DNA of 43,737 nt. It comes from Lachnoclostridium sp. An181 (GTDB lineage Bacteria > Bacillota > Clostridia > Lachnospirales > Lachnospiraceae). The stretch lies in contig NZ_NFKJ01000018.1 in NCBI RefSeq assembly GCF_002160325.1, positions 1-43,737 of the forward strand. Reading direction: 5' to 3'. Below the pieces are notes generated by a model that saw only the letters and a program-made list of their open reading frames with translations, had not been told where the DNA came from and made no database searches. This document shows positions 27,472 to 36,465 of this stretch, one piece after another; position 1 is the first letter of the stretch; each line of letters opens with the position of its first letter. Both the position numbers and the translations under genes were made by a program.

Positions 27472-28251
27472 TTAAGATGCTATGTAACACTCATTTGCTT
27501 TCCTTGTCTTACAGACAGTGCCTATTTTTTGCTCCGTAGCTGCGAGCATTCTGGGATCGCACAATCTGGAGTGTGACGGACAGACGTTGATACAGCGCAT
27601 ACATGAGATACAGCGCGAACCATCCGTTTCTTTTGGGTGCGAGAATGAGATGGCTCCTGTCGGACATGCCTTTGCACACACCCCGCATTCTGAGCAGGAA
27701 GAGGATGCCACCGGCGTCAAAGGAAGGGTATGGACATCCTTGTAAGGATCGTTTCCAGGGACAGTTACAGAAGAAGGAGCCTTGGTTCTGTTTAAATAAT
27801 CCAAGATTCTTGCGGCATATCCGGCAAGCTCTTCTTTGTCTTTTGTATCCGGCCGTCCGGCTCCAAATTTTCTTATAATAGAGTGTTCCGTGGAGGCAGC
27901 GATCGCTGCGACACATACAAAACCAACAGTTTCCAGCGTATTCTTCAACTCTAAAAGCGTATCCTCATAAGCTCTGTTCCCAAAAGCGGCGACAATAACA
28001 GCCGGCGTCTCGTTTCCTTTCATTTTGGAAAGAGCCTGGAGGGCAGGCCCGGGAACACGTCCGCCAAAGGAAGGAACGGAGACAATACAAAGTGTCCCTT
28101 TATCAAAACAATAAGCGCTGTAATCTTTTCCCAAAATGGAGAGGTCAATACAGTCGCAGGCAAATGGAAACTGAGATGCCAGACAATCAGCAGTCTCTTT
28201 TGTTTTTCCTGTTGGACTAAAATATATATTTTTTATGGAAGTGATCGTCAT
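27472..28251 (-). CDS. EFR1-type ferredoxin with flavodoxin-like domain
   Basis: A 259-residue iron-sulfur flavoprotein-like protein. The N-terminal half has a flavodoxin-type start (IYFSPTGKTKETA, the FMN phosphate-binding loop) and a second loop VPSFGGRVPG. The C-terminal part has two classical 4Fe-4S motifs, CSECGVCAKACP and CISCMRCINVCP. It would carry electrons between unknown partners in the cytosol. The start is ATG at 28249-28251, with AAGGAGA upstream; a longer reading frame upstream lacks a ribosome site and runs into the neighbouring gene. It lies 14 nt behind the ABC-class ATPase, same strand, so the two are probably co-transcribed. Confidence 0.85.
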   Translation of the reverse strand: MTITSIKNIYFSPTGKTKETADCLASQFPFACDCIDLSILGKDYSAYCFDKGTLCIVSVPSFGGRVPGPALQALSKMKGNETPAVIVAAFGNRAYEDTLLELKNTLETVGFVCVAAIAASTEHSIIRKFGAGRPDTKDKEELAGYAARILDYLNRTKAPSSVTVPGNDPYKDVHTLPLTPVASSSCSECGVCAKACPTGAISFSHPKETDGSRCISCMRCINVCPSHSRLCDPRMLAATEQKIGTVCKTRKANECYIAS

Positions 28252-28265
28252 ACAAAAGTCTCCTT

Positions 28266-29945
28266 TCAGAATGTACGGTAACGGTTTAAGCAGGCAAAGA
28301 TTTCCTGTCTTCTGGGCATGGCAAGTCCACAAAATGCGTACCGGCCGCAAAGAAATTTCAGGCCCTCTTCTCTAATTTTCTTTTCTATCATATCTACAGT
28401 GTGTACAACATCCGCACCGGTTTTTTGATTCTCCAAAAGATATTTCAGGATATGTCCAAGAGCAGCGCTCTGCTCGGAATCTGTCAGCTGTTCCACATAG
28501 CGCAGCTCCACTGTGTTTTTATCGATGGAAAATCCATCCCGTCCATGTAGTTTTAATTTCAGAAAATCTTTTTGGCGGGATGTCTTTCCAAATACGGAGC
28601 GTTTTTGGTCTGGAAAATGGTATCCCGGAGCATGAACAGATGGAGCAGGGTATTGTTTGCAGAGCTCTTTTACGTGTTCTGTGATGTCTAAAGGATAGTA
28701 GTTGTCCATCTGGATAATGGTATCGGCAATGTGGAAATAAGCTCCTGAACTGCCGGCCACAAGCACAGTGGAAATACCATTTTCTTTGTATAAATCCATA
28801 GCACGCTCTATAAATGGCGTGATAGGTTCTTTGTCCCTTTTGATGACCTGCTGCATGAATTCATCACGAACCATAAAGTTGGTGGCAGAAGTATCCTCGT
28901 CGATCAGAAAGAGTCGGCTGTCCGCCTCCATACCCTCCACCACATTGGCTGCCTGGGAAGTACTTCCGCTGGCATTTTCTGTGGAAAACCGATAGGTATC
29001 CTTTTTGTTTGGAAGATCATTGATAAAAAGGGAGATGTCTACATTTTTAATGCATCTTCCGTCTTCTGCCCGAAGTTTCATAGCGCTGTCGTCTGTAATG
29101 ACATATTCACGTCCATCCCCGGCGATGTGATTGTAAACACCAAGCTCCAGTGCGTTCAAAAGAGTGGATTTTCCGTGGTAGCCGCCTCCAGCGATCAAAG
29201 TGATCCCATTTCGGATTCCGAGTCCTTTTAAGATTCCGCGGTGAGGAAGAGGAATGGAAACCTCAAGGGAAGACGGGGATTGGAAACGAACAGCCTCCTT
29301 TAGAGGACGGTCGGAGATGCCGCTTTGCCTTGGAAGAACGGAACCATTTCCCACAAAAGCGCACAGTCCGTGTTCTTTCAAATATTCACGGATGCAAAGC
29401 TGATCGTCACAGAGGAACACCTGCTCCTCCAAAGCTTTTTGATCCAGGTTGCGGTAAAAGACTTGTTTTACGCATTTTGGTAAAAACTGAAACAGCATCT
29501 TCTCAAGTTCCAGAGCATTGATGGTGCGGCCGTTTGCCGGAAATCCTGCCTCAAAGCGAAGAAAAATTCCCTCATGTGCCACTTCGCAGGCAGTGCGGGA
29601 GAGCATTTCCTGTCCTGGTCTGCTGGTAGAAAAAACACCGCTTTTTCCACTGCCCTTTGCCTTGAAAGAATACTGGCCAAGCTGGGAAGAAAATGCCCGC
29701 AAAATGAAATCCTCAAGCGCGATCCTGCGGTGTTCTCCTGAGTAGTATTCCTCAGGGAATCCCGCCGTTTTATGTGGGATCAGTACGCTAAGTCTGGACG
29801 GTGATGCAAAAGGGTCGCCCTGCACATGGTCAATGGAAAGTTTATACCCAGGGAAATCATAGGTTCCCTGGAGTGATTTATATGCCGGATAGCTCTTCCG
29901 GTGAATCGCATTTAAAGCTTTTTGCAGCTCGTTTGCTGATTTCAT
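28266..29945 (-). CDS. Predicted ATPase of the ABC class
   Basis: A 559-residue cytosolic protein of the ABC_ATPase family (domain of unknown function type PF09818). A P-loop GGGYHGKST lies about residues 252-260, a Walker-B-like LFLIDEDTSATNF about residues 340-355, and the family's long N-terminal region precedes them. No transmembrane segment and no permease partner are visible, so it is not a standard transporter subunit. Its promoter is likely TTGTGT-N17-TATACT reading leftward at 29984-30012, with AGGAGG-type ribosome site. It starts an operon with the ferredoxin protein, an association worth attention; its role is unknown. Confidence 0.85.
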   Translation of the reverse strand: MKSANELQKALNAIHRKSYPAYKSLQGTYDFPGYKLSIDHVQGDPFASPSRLSVLIPHKTAGFPEEYYSGEHRRIALEDFILRAFSSQLGQYSFKAKGSGKSGVFSTSRPGQEMLSRTACEVAHEGIFLRFEAGFPANGRTINALELEKMLFQFLPKCVKQVFYRNLDQKALEEQVFLCDDQLCIREYLKEHGLCAFVGNGSVLPRQSGISDRPLKEAVRFQSPSSLEVSIPLPHRGILKGLGIRNGITLIAGGGYHGKSTLLNALELGVYNHIAGDGREYVITDDSAMKLRAEDGRCIKNVDISLFINDLPNKKDTYRFSTENASGSTSQAANVVEGMEADSRLFLIDEDTSATNFMVRDEFMQQVIKRDKEPITPFIERAMDLYKENGISTVLVAGSSGAYFHIADTIIQMDNYYPLDITEHVKELCKQYPAPSVHAPGYHFPDQKRSVFGKTSRQKDFLKLKLHGRDGFSIDKNTVELRYVEQLTDSEQSAALGHILKYLLENQKTGADVVHTVDMIEKKIREEGLKFLCGRYAFCGLAMPRRQEIFACLNRYRTF

Positions 29946-29983
29946 ATAATGCCTCCTTATACGTCAAAAATTTTACTTTATTT

Positions 29984-30012
29984 AGTATAGACAAATTTTG
30001 GTGAACACACAA
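29984..30012 (-). promoter_or_regulatory. Leftward promoter of the ABC-class ATPase operon
   Basis: On the minus strand: TTGTGT, a 17-nt spacer and TATACT. The spacing is ideal, the hexamers are moderate. Confidence 0.5.
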
Positions 30013-30054
30013 TGAAAAATTACCAGAAATCTACAATTTGCAAGGGAATACCAC

Positions 30055-30083
30055 TTGACGAACAAAGCCAAAACCTTTACAAT
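30055..30083 (+). promoter_or_regulatory. Promoter of ppdK
   Basis: TTGACG, a 17-nt spacer and TACAAT. It is divergent from the leftward promoter about 45 nt away. The leader, about 125 nt, starts with a GCAG-AAAAT-CTGC hairpin; no known riboswitch recognised. Confidence 0.75.
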
Positions 30084-30214
30084 TATTAAAGCAGAAAATC
30101 TGCTCAGACAGGTGATAATGCAAAGCAGAGGGGAGCGGCTTTTAAGGAATGAGGAGAAAGTCGTTTTTTCGTGTTTTGTATTAACAAAAAATACAAATAG
30201 GAGGACATATTAAC

Positions 30215-32845
30215 ATGGCTAAATGGGTTTATATGTTTACAGAAGGCAATGCTACCATGAGAAATCTGCTTGGTGGTAAAGGCGCTAACCTTGCTGAGAT
30301 GACAGGTCTTGGACTTCCGGTACCACAGGGATTCACTGTTACAACAGAGGCTTGTACTCAGTACTATGAAGATGGCAGACAGATCAATGATGAGATCATG
30401 GGACAGATCATGGAAGCTATCACAAAATTGGAAGAGATCACAGGAAAGAAATTCGGGGATAAGGAAAATCCATTACTTGTTTCCGTTCGTTCCGGTGCAA
30501 GAGCTTCCATGCCAGGTATGATGGACACGATCCTGAACCTTGGTCTGAACGAAGAAGTTGTTGAGACTCTGGCAAAGAACTCCGGCAATGCTCGCTGGGC
30601 TTGGGACTGCTACAGAAGATTCATCCAGATGTATTCTGACGTAGTTATGGAAGTAGGTAAGAAATACTTCGAAGAGCTCATCGACAAGATGAAAGAAGAA
30701 AAAGGCGTAACACAGGACGTAGAGCTTACAGCAGAAGACCTGAAAACTTTGGCAGGTCAGTTCAAAGCTGAATATAAAGAAAAAATCGGTTCAGACTTCC
30801 CGTCTGATGCAAAAGAACAGTTGATGGGCGCTGTAAAAGCCGTATTCCGTTCATGGGACAACCCACGTGCAAACGTATACCGTCGTGACAACGATATCCC
30901 ATATTCCTGGGGAACAGCTGTCAACGTACAGATGATGGCATTCGGTAACATGGGAGATGACTGTGGAACAGGTGTTGCATTCACACGTGACCCGGCTACA
31001 GGTGAGAACGGACTGTTCGGAGAATTCCTCACAAATGCACAGGGCGAGGACGTTGTTGCAGGTGTTCGTACCCCAATGCACATCTCCGAGATGGAACAGA
31101 AATTCCCAGAAGCATTTGCACAGTTCAAAGATGTGTGCAAAACTTTGGAAACACACTATAGAGACATGCAGGACATGGAGTTCACTGTAGAGCACGGTAA
31201 ACTGTTCATGCTGCAGACACGTAATGGTAAGAGAACAGCACAGGCTGCTCTGAAGATTGCTTGTGACCTTGTAGACGAGGGAATGAGAACAGAAGAAGAA
31301 GCTGTTGCTATGATCGACCCACGTAACCTTGACACACTGCTTCACCCACAGTTTGACGCAGCTGCACTGAAAGCAGCTACACCGATGGCAAAAGCACTTG
31401 GCGCATCACCAGGAGCTGCTTGCGGTAAGATCGTCTTCACAGCAGATGACGCTGTGGCTTGGGCTGCAAGAGGAGAAAAAGTTGTTCTTGTACGTCTTGA
31501 GACATCACCGGAAGATATCACAGGTATGAAATCTGCTCAGGGTATCCTGACAGTTCGCGGTGGTATGACATCTCACGCTGCCGTTGTTGCACGTGGTATG
31601 GGAACATGCTGTGTATCCGGATGCGGTGACATCGTAATGGACGAAGCAAACAAGAAATTTACATTGGCTGGAAAAGAATTCCATGAAGGAGATGCAATCT
31701 CTCTTGACGGTTCTACAGGTAATATCTACGACGGAATCATCCCTACAGTAGATGCTCAGATTGCCGGAGAATTCGGAAGAATCATGGCTTGGGCTGACAA
31801 ATACAGAACAATGAAAGTTCGTACAAACGCAGATACACCTGCAGATGCTAAAAAAGCACGCGAACTTGGAGCAGAAGGTATCGGACTTTGCCGTACAGAG
31901 CATATGTTCTTCGAAGGCAACAGAATCGATGCATTCCGTGAAATGATCTGTGCTGAGACAGTAGAAGAAAGAGAAGCTGCTCTTGAGAAGATCCTTCCGG
32001 AACAGCAGGGAGACTTCGAAAAACTTTACGAAGCATTGGAAGGTAACCCAGTTACTATCCGTTTCCTTGACCCACCGCTTCATGAGTTCGTTCCAACAGA
32101 AGAGGAAGATATCAAGAAACTTGCTGATGCTCAGGGTAAATCCGTAGAGCAGATCAAAGCGATCATTGATTCTCTTCATGAGTTCAACCCAATGATGGGA
32201 CATCGTGGATGCCGTCTTGCAGTTACTTATCCGGAAATCGCTAAAATGCAGACAAAAGCTGTTATCCGTGCAGCTATCAATGTGAAAAAAGCTCATCCGG
32301 ACTGGAATGTAAAACCGGAAATCATGATTCCATTGGTTGGAGACGTAAAAGAGCTCAAATACGTTAAGAATTTTGTAGTTGAGACAGCAGACGCTGAGAT
32401 CGCAGCTGCAGGAAGCGACCTTGAGTACGAAGTTGGTACAATGATCGAGATTCCAAGAGCTGCTCTTACAGCAGATGATATTGCAAAAGAAGCTGACTTC
32501 TTCTGCTTTGGTACAAACGACTTAACACAGATGACATACGGATTCTCCCGTGATGACGCTGGTAAATTCTTAGATGCATACTATGATGCAAAGATCTTTG
32601 AAAACGATCCATTTGCAAAACTTGACCAGACAGGCGTTGGCAAGTTGATGAAGATGGCAATCGAATTAGGAAAACCAGTGAACGGAAAACTTCACGTAGG
32701 TATCTGTGGAGAGCACGGTGGAGACCCAAGCTCTGTAGAATTCTGCAACAGCATTGGTCTTGACTATGTATCTTGCTCACCATTCCGTGTACCGATCGCA
32801 AGACTGGCTGCTGCTCAGGCTGCAATCGCACAGAAAAATGCATAA
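30215..32845 (+). CDS. ppdK: Pyruvate, phosphate dikinase
   Basis: An 876-residue enzyme interconverting pyruvate + ATP + Pi and phosphoenolpyruvate + AMP + PPi, in anaerobes often running in the glycolytic direction. Domains in order: the N-terminal ATP-grasp nucleotide domain (MAKWVYMFTEGNATMRNLLGGKGANLAEM), the central swivelling phosphohistidine domain with His454 in GGMTSHAAVVARGMG, and the C-terminal PEP/pyruvate barrel with Cys831 in GICGEHGGDP. Length is the family standard. ATG 30215 has AGGAGG at 30199-30204. The gene stands alone between its promoter and terminator. Base use is typical of a highly expressed gene. Confidence 0.97.
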   Translation: MAKWVYMFTEGNATMRNLLGGKGANLAEMTGLGLPVPQGFTVTTEACTQYYEDGRQINDEIMGQIMEAITKLEEITGKKFGDKENPLLVSVRSGARASMPGMMDTILNLGLNEEVVETLAKNSGNARWAWDCYRRFIQMYSDVVMEVGKKYFEELIDKMKEEKGVTQDVELTAEDLKTLAGQFKAEYKEKIGSDFPSDAKEQLMGAVKAVFRSWDNPRANVYRRDNDIPYSWGTAVNVQMMAFGNMGDDCGTGVAFTRDPATGENGLFGEFLTNAQGEDVVAGVRTPMHISEMEQKFPEAFAQFKDVCKTLETHYRDMQDMEFTVEHGKLFMLQTRNGKRTAQAALKIACDLVDEGMRTEEEAVAMIDPRNLDTLLHPQFDAAALKAATPMAKALGASPGAACGKIVFTADDAVAWAARGEKVVLVRLETSPEDITGMKSAQGILTVRGGMTSHAAVVARGMGTCCVSGCGDIVMDEANKKFTLAGKEFHEGDAISLDGSTGNIYDGIIPTVDAQIAGEFGRIMAWADKYRTMKVRTNADTPADAKKARELGAEGIGLCRTEHMFFEGNRIDAFREMICAETVEEREAALEKILPEQQGDFEKLYEALEGNPVTIRFLDPPLHEFVPTEEEDIKKLADAQGKSVEQIKAIIDSLHEFNPMMGHRGCRLAVTYPEIAKMQTKAVIRAAINVKKAHPDWNVKPEIMIPLVGDVKELKYVKNFVVETADAEIAAAGSDLEYEVGTMIEIPRAALTADDIAKEADFFCFGTNDLTQMTYGFSRDDAGKFLDAYYDAKIFENDPFAKLDQTGVGKLMKMAIELGKPVNGKLHVGICGEHGGDPSSVEFCNSIGLDYVSCSPFRVPIARLAAAQAAIAQKNA

Positions 32846-32871
32846 GAAAAGCCAGAGGCTTTAGAATATAA

Positions 32872-32905
32872 TAGGAGTGCCGTTTTGGCACTCCTATTTG
32901 GCTTT
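32872..32905 (+). terminator. Intrinsic terminator of ppdK
   Basis: TAGGAGTGCC-GTTTT-GGCACTCCTA, a perfect 10-bp stem, with a T-rich run beyond it. An outer AAAAGCCA/TGGCTTTT pairing can extend it. Confidence 0.85.
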
Positions 32906-33018
32906 TTAGTTTCCGAGATTCCGACAGCAGAAATTTTGATAGTTTTTTTAGAAGAGATTTTTCGGATATCTTTCCAATACTAAACCGTATGCATACATTT
33001 ACAGCTTTAAAAATTTAA

Positions 33019-33345
33019 ACGTTTGCCATCAGGAACATTCCGCGAGTATGTCATCATGGCTATTACGTTATATATGGTTACTTTTGCGAATATTTCCTGG
33101 AATATAAGGTTTTGTTTTTTGCTATGCATACTTGCAAGACCTAAGATATATTTTTATTCTTTGAAAGCTGTTTCTATCGACCAGTGTAACTTGTATAATT
33201 CTTTAACAATTTCGGGTGGAAACTCATTTCTTGGAACATTTGTTAAAATGGTTTCTGATAATGTATCAGATATTTTTACGCGTATGATTCTTATTTTCAG
33301 ACCATACATTTTATCTTCCCGGGACGGATGTAATCAAAAGTTGTA
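33019..33345 (-). pseudogene. IS4-type transposase remnant (C-terminal catalytic part)
   Basis: Reading the minus strand gives a sequence close to the end of IS4-family DDE transposases: YGLKIRIIRVKISD, then NEFPPEIVKELYKLHWSIETAFKE. It contains the IS4 signature Y-(2)-R-(3)-E-(6)-K with His in place of Arg and with an in-frame TAA (33154-33156) between E and K. The frame closes with YNVIAMMTY. The N-terminal two-thirds are missing and another stop lies just upstream, so it is a dead fragment. A CCTTAAA/TTTAAGG palindrome lies at 33407-33427, perhaps a relic of an end. Confidence 0.7.
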
Positions 33346-33427
33346 TGGGCTGTATCCATCTATATCTTTCAGTTTCTTTTTTATTTTCTGGTTTCATGCG
33401 GTACATCCTTAAAATATATATTTAAGG

Positions 33428-33637
33428 GGGTTCGCCACTTGTTTTAGCAATTTGTCAAGCATTTTTTGATTTTTATATGTTTATGCGAAAAAAAGAAAAA
33501 GAAATTTCTGCGCTATAGGGAAGTTCTCTTTCTTAATAAAGTTAATTTAATGACATTGACTTGACAAGGGACAGATTAAAGTTTTGCTGCAGAGTGTTTT
33601 CAAAGTTTTATTGTTTCAATAACTACGTCCACCAAGT
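33428..33637. other. AT-rich stretch with no gene
   Basis: Between the transposase remnant and the receiver-domain remnant. No promoter pair, RNA or coding frame that I can support. Confidence 0.5.
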
Positions 33638-34067
33638 CTATAGAAGTGTGTGCAATAGGTGGGATGATAGTGGGAAAGAAATCCTATTAAGTGAATGTTT
33701 CCTTACATTTTTAACATCACATTCAAAACGTTTATAAGAAAAAGGTTTTATAACATATTCAAACGAATGAAAAGAAAACGCCTTTGGCATAAATTCCTTA
33801 CTGGAGGTAAGAAAAATTAAAATACATTTGCCGTCTACTTTTCGGACTTTAGCCGCAGTTTCAAGACCATTAAGTCCGTTCATATAAATGTCCATAAATA
33901 CAATGGAATAGCGCTCTGTTTGGAAAGACTCCAGAAATGAGACTCCGTCGGAGAAAGAGGAAAGGGTAAAGAGTAAGCTGAAAGCAAAGCTTTGATTGAA
34001 ATTGGAGACACATATCCTGGATGTTTTCCAAACAAAACTGCTCGTCATTTACGATTGCTATGTTCAT
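33638..34067 (-). pseudogene. Response-regulator receiver domain, frameshifted and truncated
   Basis: The minus-strand frame begins MNIAIVNDEQF (ATG at 34065-34067, acidic pocket Asp-Glu). A shift in the region 33965-34005 moves the reading into a frame with the rest of a receiver domain: VFMDIYMNGLNG containing the phospho-acceptor Asp, FLTSS with the conserved Ser/Thr position, and VIKPF with the conserved Lys. The fold then stops at about 33690 and no DNA-binding domain, LytTR or otherwise, follows. It is most like the receiver of an AgrA-type regulator. With both a shift and no output domain, it is almost certainly non-functional. No histidine kinase is present. Confidence 0.75.
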
Positions 34068-34231
34068 TTTATGGCCTCTCTACATAAATATAGTTATTAT
34101 AACACATGGAATTTTTGTTTTCTATCAAATAGGACTATAATCATTGCCAGAATGATGACCTTCTGCCAAAGGGCCTGTAAATAATTTGGCATGAAATATA
34201 ATGGAAAAATTATTATCGAGGAGGTAGATTC

Positions 34232-35257
34232 ATGAAAATGGGAAAAGTAAAAAAGTGGGTTGCATACATTGAGCTTATTTGTATGATAATCTGTCTTATT
34301 GCGGTAAATATGCAAACAGTTACAGCAAAAGAGCAGAAAACCTACTTGGCAGTAGGGGACAGTATTTCCACAGGATATGGGCTGGAAAATAAAGAGGAGT
34401 CTTTTGTATCTGGTTTAGCGTCGATCATTGGATATTGTCTGGATGATCAAGCCCAGGATGGAGAGACATCAAACTCTTTGCTTACAAAGATAACATCTGG
34501 AAGTCTGGATGAATCCATAGAGAATGCGGATATTGTGACAGTCACCGTGGGCGGTAATGATATGATGAATGCAGTATATGAATATCTTTTGAAGGCATAC
34601 AACAAGGCAAATCCAGAGTCACCGACAACAGTGGAAATGATGAGACAACGCCTCATGGCAGGAGAGGTACAGACTGTGCTTTTTGCAGCACAGAACATTT
34701 CCGGATTTCCGACGTCAAAAGAGGCGCTTCGAGCAGCGGCATCTTTTAGCAGAAGTTTTGCACAAGTGATTCAAAAAATCAGAGAGAAAAACGGAAATGT
34801 TGGAATCTGTGTGGCCACACAGTACCATCCATACCAGTGGCTTGCAACAGGAAACAGTCTGATCGACAGTGAGATCACACCCATCATAGCAGCGGTTGAT
34901 GCAGGAGTGGGAATACTGAATCAGATCATCAGAAACGGAGAGGGGTATGAGGTTGCAGATGTATATACAGTATTTAAAAACTCAGAAAATGTGCTGACCA
35001 ATGCATACTTGCAGTATGAATCTCCATTTTCCTTTAGCGGAAATCTTGATTTCCATCCAAATAAAGAAGGGCATAGTGTGATTGCAGCTACATTTTTGTC
35101 AATAATGAAAAACAATTTTCAAAAACAGACAGTAGGAAAGCGTGATCAGGTAAAATCTGAAAGTCCGAAAACCGGAGACAATGGCAGTATGGCAAAAGCT
35201 GTGGTGTGTATGGCAGCCATTGCAGCCGTTTGTGTGACAAAGAAAAAGCTTAAATAA
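34232..35257 (+). CDS. Cell-wall-anchored SGNH/GDSL hydrolase
   Basis: A 341-residue exported ester hydrolase. A signal peptide occupies about residues 1-33. The SGNH blocks are VGDSISTG (nucleophile Ser at 45), a GGNDM block (Gly/Asn oxyanion, about 109-113) and DFHPNKEGH near 278-286 providing Asp and His. The C-terminus has SPKTGDNG, a hydrophobic stretch and KKKLK. SPKTG is the kind of motif Clostridioides difficile sortase B uses ((S/P)PxTG), so covalent anchoring to peptidoglycan is likely. Substrate may be acetyl groups on glycans or lipids; sequence does not say. ATG 34232 has GAGGAGG eight nucleotides upstream; a second in-frame ATG at 34238 is possible. A TATAAT near 34198 is the only promoter element I see. 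Confidence 0.85.
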   Translation: MKMGKVKKWVAYIELICMIICLIAVNMQTVTAKEQKTYLAVGDSISTGYGLENKEESFVSGLASIIGYCLDDQAQDGETSNSLLTKITSGSLDESIENADIVTVTVGGNDMMNAVYEYLLKAYNKANPESPTTVEMMRQRLMAGEVQTVLFAAQNISGFPTSKEALRAAASFSRSFAQVIQKIREKNGNVGICVATQYHPYQWLATGNSLIDSEITPIIAAVDAGVGILNQIIRNGEGYEVADVYTVFKNSENVLTNAYLQYESPFSFSGNLDFHPNKEGHSVIAATFLSIMKNNFQKQTVGKRDQVKSESPKTGDNGSMAKAVVCMAAIAAVCVTKKKLK

Positions 35258-35355
35258 GTACAAAGAATATCACTAAAGTCTGAATTAAAATTATAAAAAA
35301 TATCTATAATTTAGGTTTTCAACTTTAACTTCTTGGTGATTGCGCACAACTTTTC

Positions 35356-35383
35356 TTGACATTTTAAAGTTAAATAGTATAAT
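35356..35383 (+). promoter_or_regulatory. Promoter upstream of the atp operon
   Basis: TTGACA, a 16-nt spacer and TATAAT at 35378-35383. It lies about 240 nt before atpB, leaving a long leader. Confidence 0.75.
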
Positions 35384-35389
35384 TAGATT

Positions 35390-35575
35390 AAAATAAAAGA
35401 AACTGTTTCTTGGAAACATGGACAGCGTTGGGAAAAGACGATGCCCGCAGTATATTTGTCGGTGAAACTATCAAAGTGATAGAAAAACAGACAAAGAAGG
35501 TGGAGGCTGTATAGGGATAGAGTGTTTGAAAAGAATCAGCAGTCTCTGGTAGGCTGTTGGTTCTTTCTTTTTTAC
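35390..35575 (+). ncRNA. Possible leader or small RNA ending at a terminator before atpB
   Basis: From the predicted start near 35390 the transcript would contain a TGTTTC-TTG-GAAACA hairpin, a CTATCA-AAG-TGATAG hairpin and, at 35534-35562, an 11-bp stem (with three G-T pairs) followed by a CTTTCTTTTTT tract. About 185 nt in all. It could be an attenuator for atp or a free small RNA. A 34-codon open stretch in one frame lacks a plausible start. No known family recognised. Confidence 0.4.
35534..35575 (+). terminator. Intrinsic terminator or attenuator before atpB
   Basis: AATCAGCAGTC pairs with GGCTGTTGGTT, 7-nt loop, then a T-rich tract. It sits 48 nt upstream of the atpB start. Confidence 0.65.
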
Positions 35576-35622
35576 TAGGAAAATATCATAAAAAATTTTA
35601 GCGGAAGGAGGTTAAACGGGCT

Positions 35623-36435
35623 ATGGGGAAAAAGAGATGGTGTTATCTGCTTTTGTGGATTTGTTTGATCGGTGTCCTGCTGGCTGCGGGCATACTGGTC
35701 GGCGCTCAGGGAGGAAGTGAGGAGACGATACAGGAGGCCATGCGGGATGCAGTTTTGCATGAATCCAATCAAGTCAGTCTGTTCGGCGTCCGTCTGGTGA
35801 ACCCGGGGCTGATCTCAGCGTTCATCGTGACGGGTGTATTGCTCATCGCAGCGGCGTGTATACGGATTTTTGTGATTCCGCGTTTTGCCTATGTGCCCGG
35901 GAAGTTTCAGCTTGTCCTGGAGACAGTTGTTTCATTGTTCGACGGGCTGGCAAAGTCGAACAGCCCGTGGCGTAACAACTTTTTGGGGGCATATATCTTT
36001 GGTGCCGGAGCCTATATTTTCTGTGGCACACTGTTTGAATTGTTTGGTTTTCAGATTATTTCAGACAAAGGAAATTCTGTAGCTCTTCCAGCGCCGCTTT
36101 CGGATATCAATGCAGCGATCATGCTGGGAGTGTTGTCCTATTTTGTCATTGTGTCCGGTGCGATCGCAGGAAACGGCCTTAGGGGTATCGGCAAAGCGTT
36201 GAAGGAAATATCATTGCTCATATCCATGAGTTTTCGTATGTTTGGAGCGTTGCTGAGCGGCCTTTTGGTGACGGAACTGGTTTACTATTATGTGGCTCTA
36301 AGTTTTGTGCTCCCGGTACTCGTAGCTGTGTTGTTTACATTGCTGCATGCAGTGATACAGACTTATGTGCTTACAATGTTGACAGCATTATTTTATGGCG
36401 AGATGTCAGAGCCTTCACATAAAAAGAAAAAGTAA
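35623..36435 (+). CDS. atpB: ATP synthase F0 subunit a
   Basis: A 270-residue membrane protein forming the ion half-channels beside the c-ring. Several transmembrane helices are visible. The essential Arg is Arg205 in SMSFRMFGALLSG, where most homologues have RLFGN. An APLSDINAAIM stretch corresponds to the family's conserved pre-helix region, and the last helix QTYVLTMLTALFYGEM matches the usual end. AAGGAGG lies upstream of ATG 35623 at a slightly long spacing. First gene of the atp operon. Confidence 0.93.
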   Translation: MGKKRWCYLLLWICLIGVLLAAGILVGAQGGSEETIQEAMRDAVLHESNQVSLFGVRLVNPGLISAFIVTGVLLIAAACIRIFVIPRFAYVPGKFQLVLETVVSLFDGLAKSNSPWRNNFLGAYIFGAGAYIFCGTLFELFGFQIISDKGNSVALPAPLSDINAAIMLGVLSYFVIVSGAIAGNGLRGIGKALKEISLLISMSFRMFGALLSGLLVTELVYYYVALSFVLPVLVAVLFTLLHAVIQTYVLTMLTALFYGEMSEPSHKKKK

Positions 36436-36465
36436 CACTTATTTTAGGAAAGGGTGGATAAAAAT

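Noticed and set aside
33023-33412. Plus-strand 129-codon frame, membrane-like
   Set aside because: It is the shadow of the minus-strand IS4 transposase remnant, whose motifs are recognisable.
35405-35513. Short open stretch before atpB ending in a TAG
   Set aside because: No ATG or GTG start with a ribosome site; more likely part of an untranslated leader or chance.
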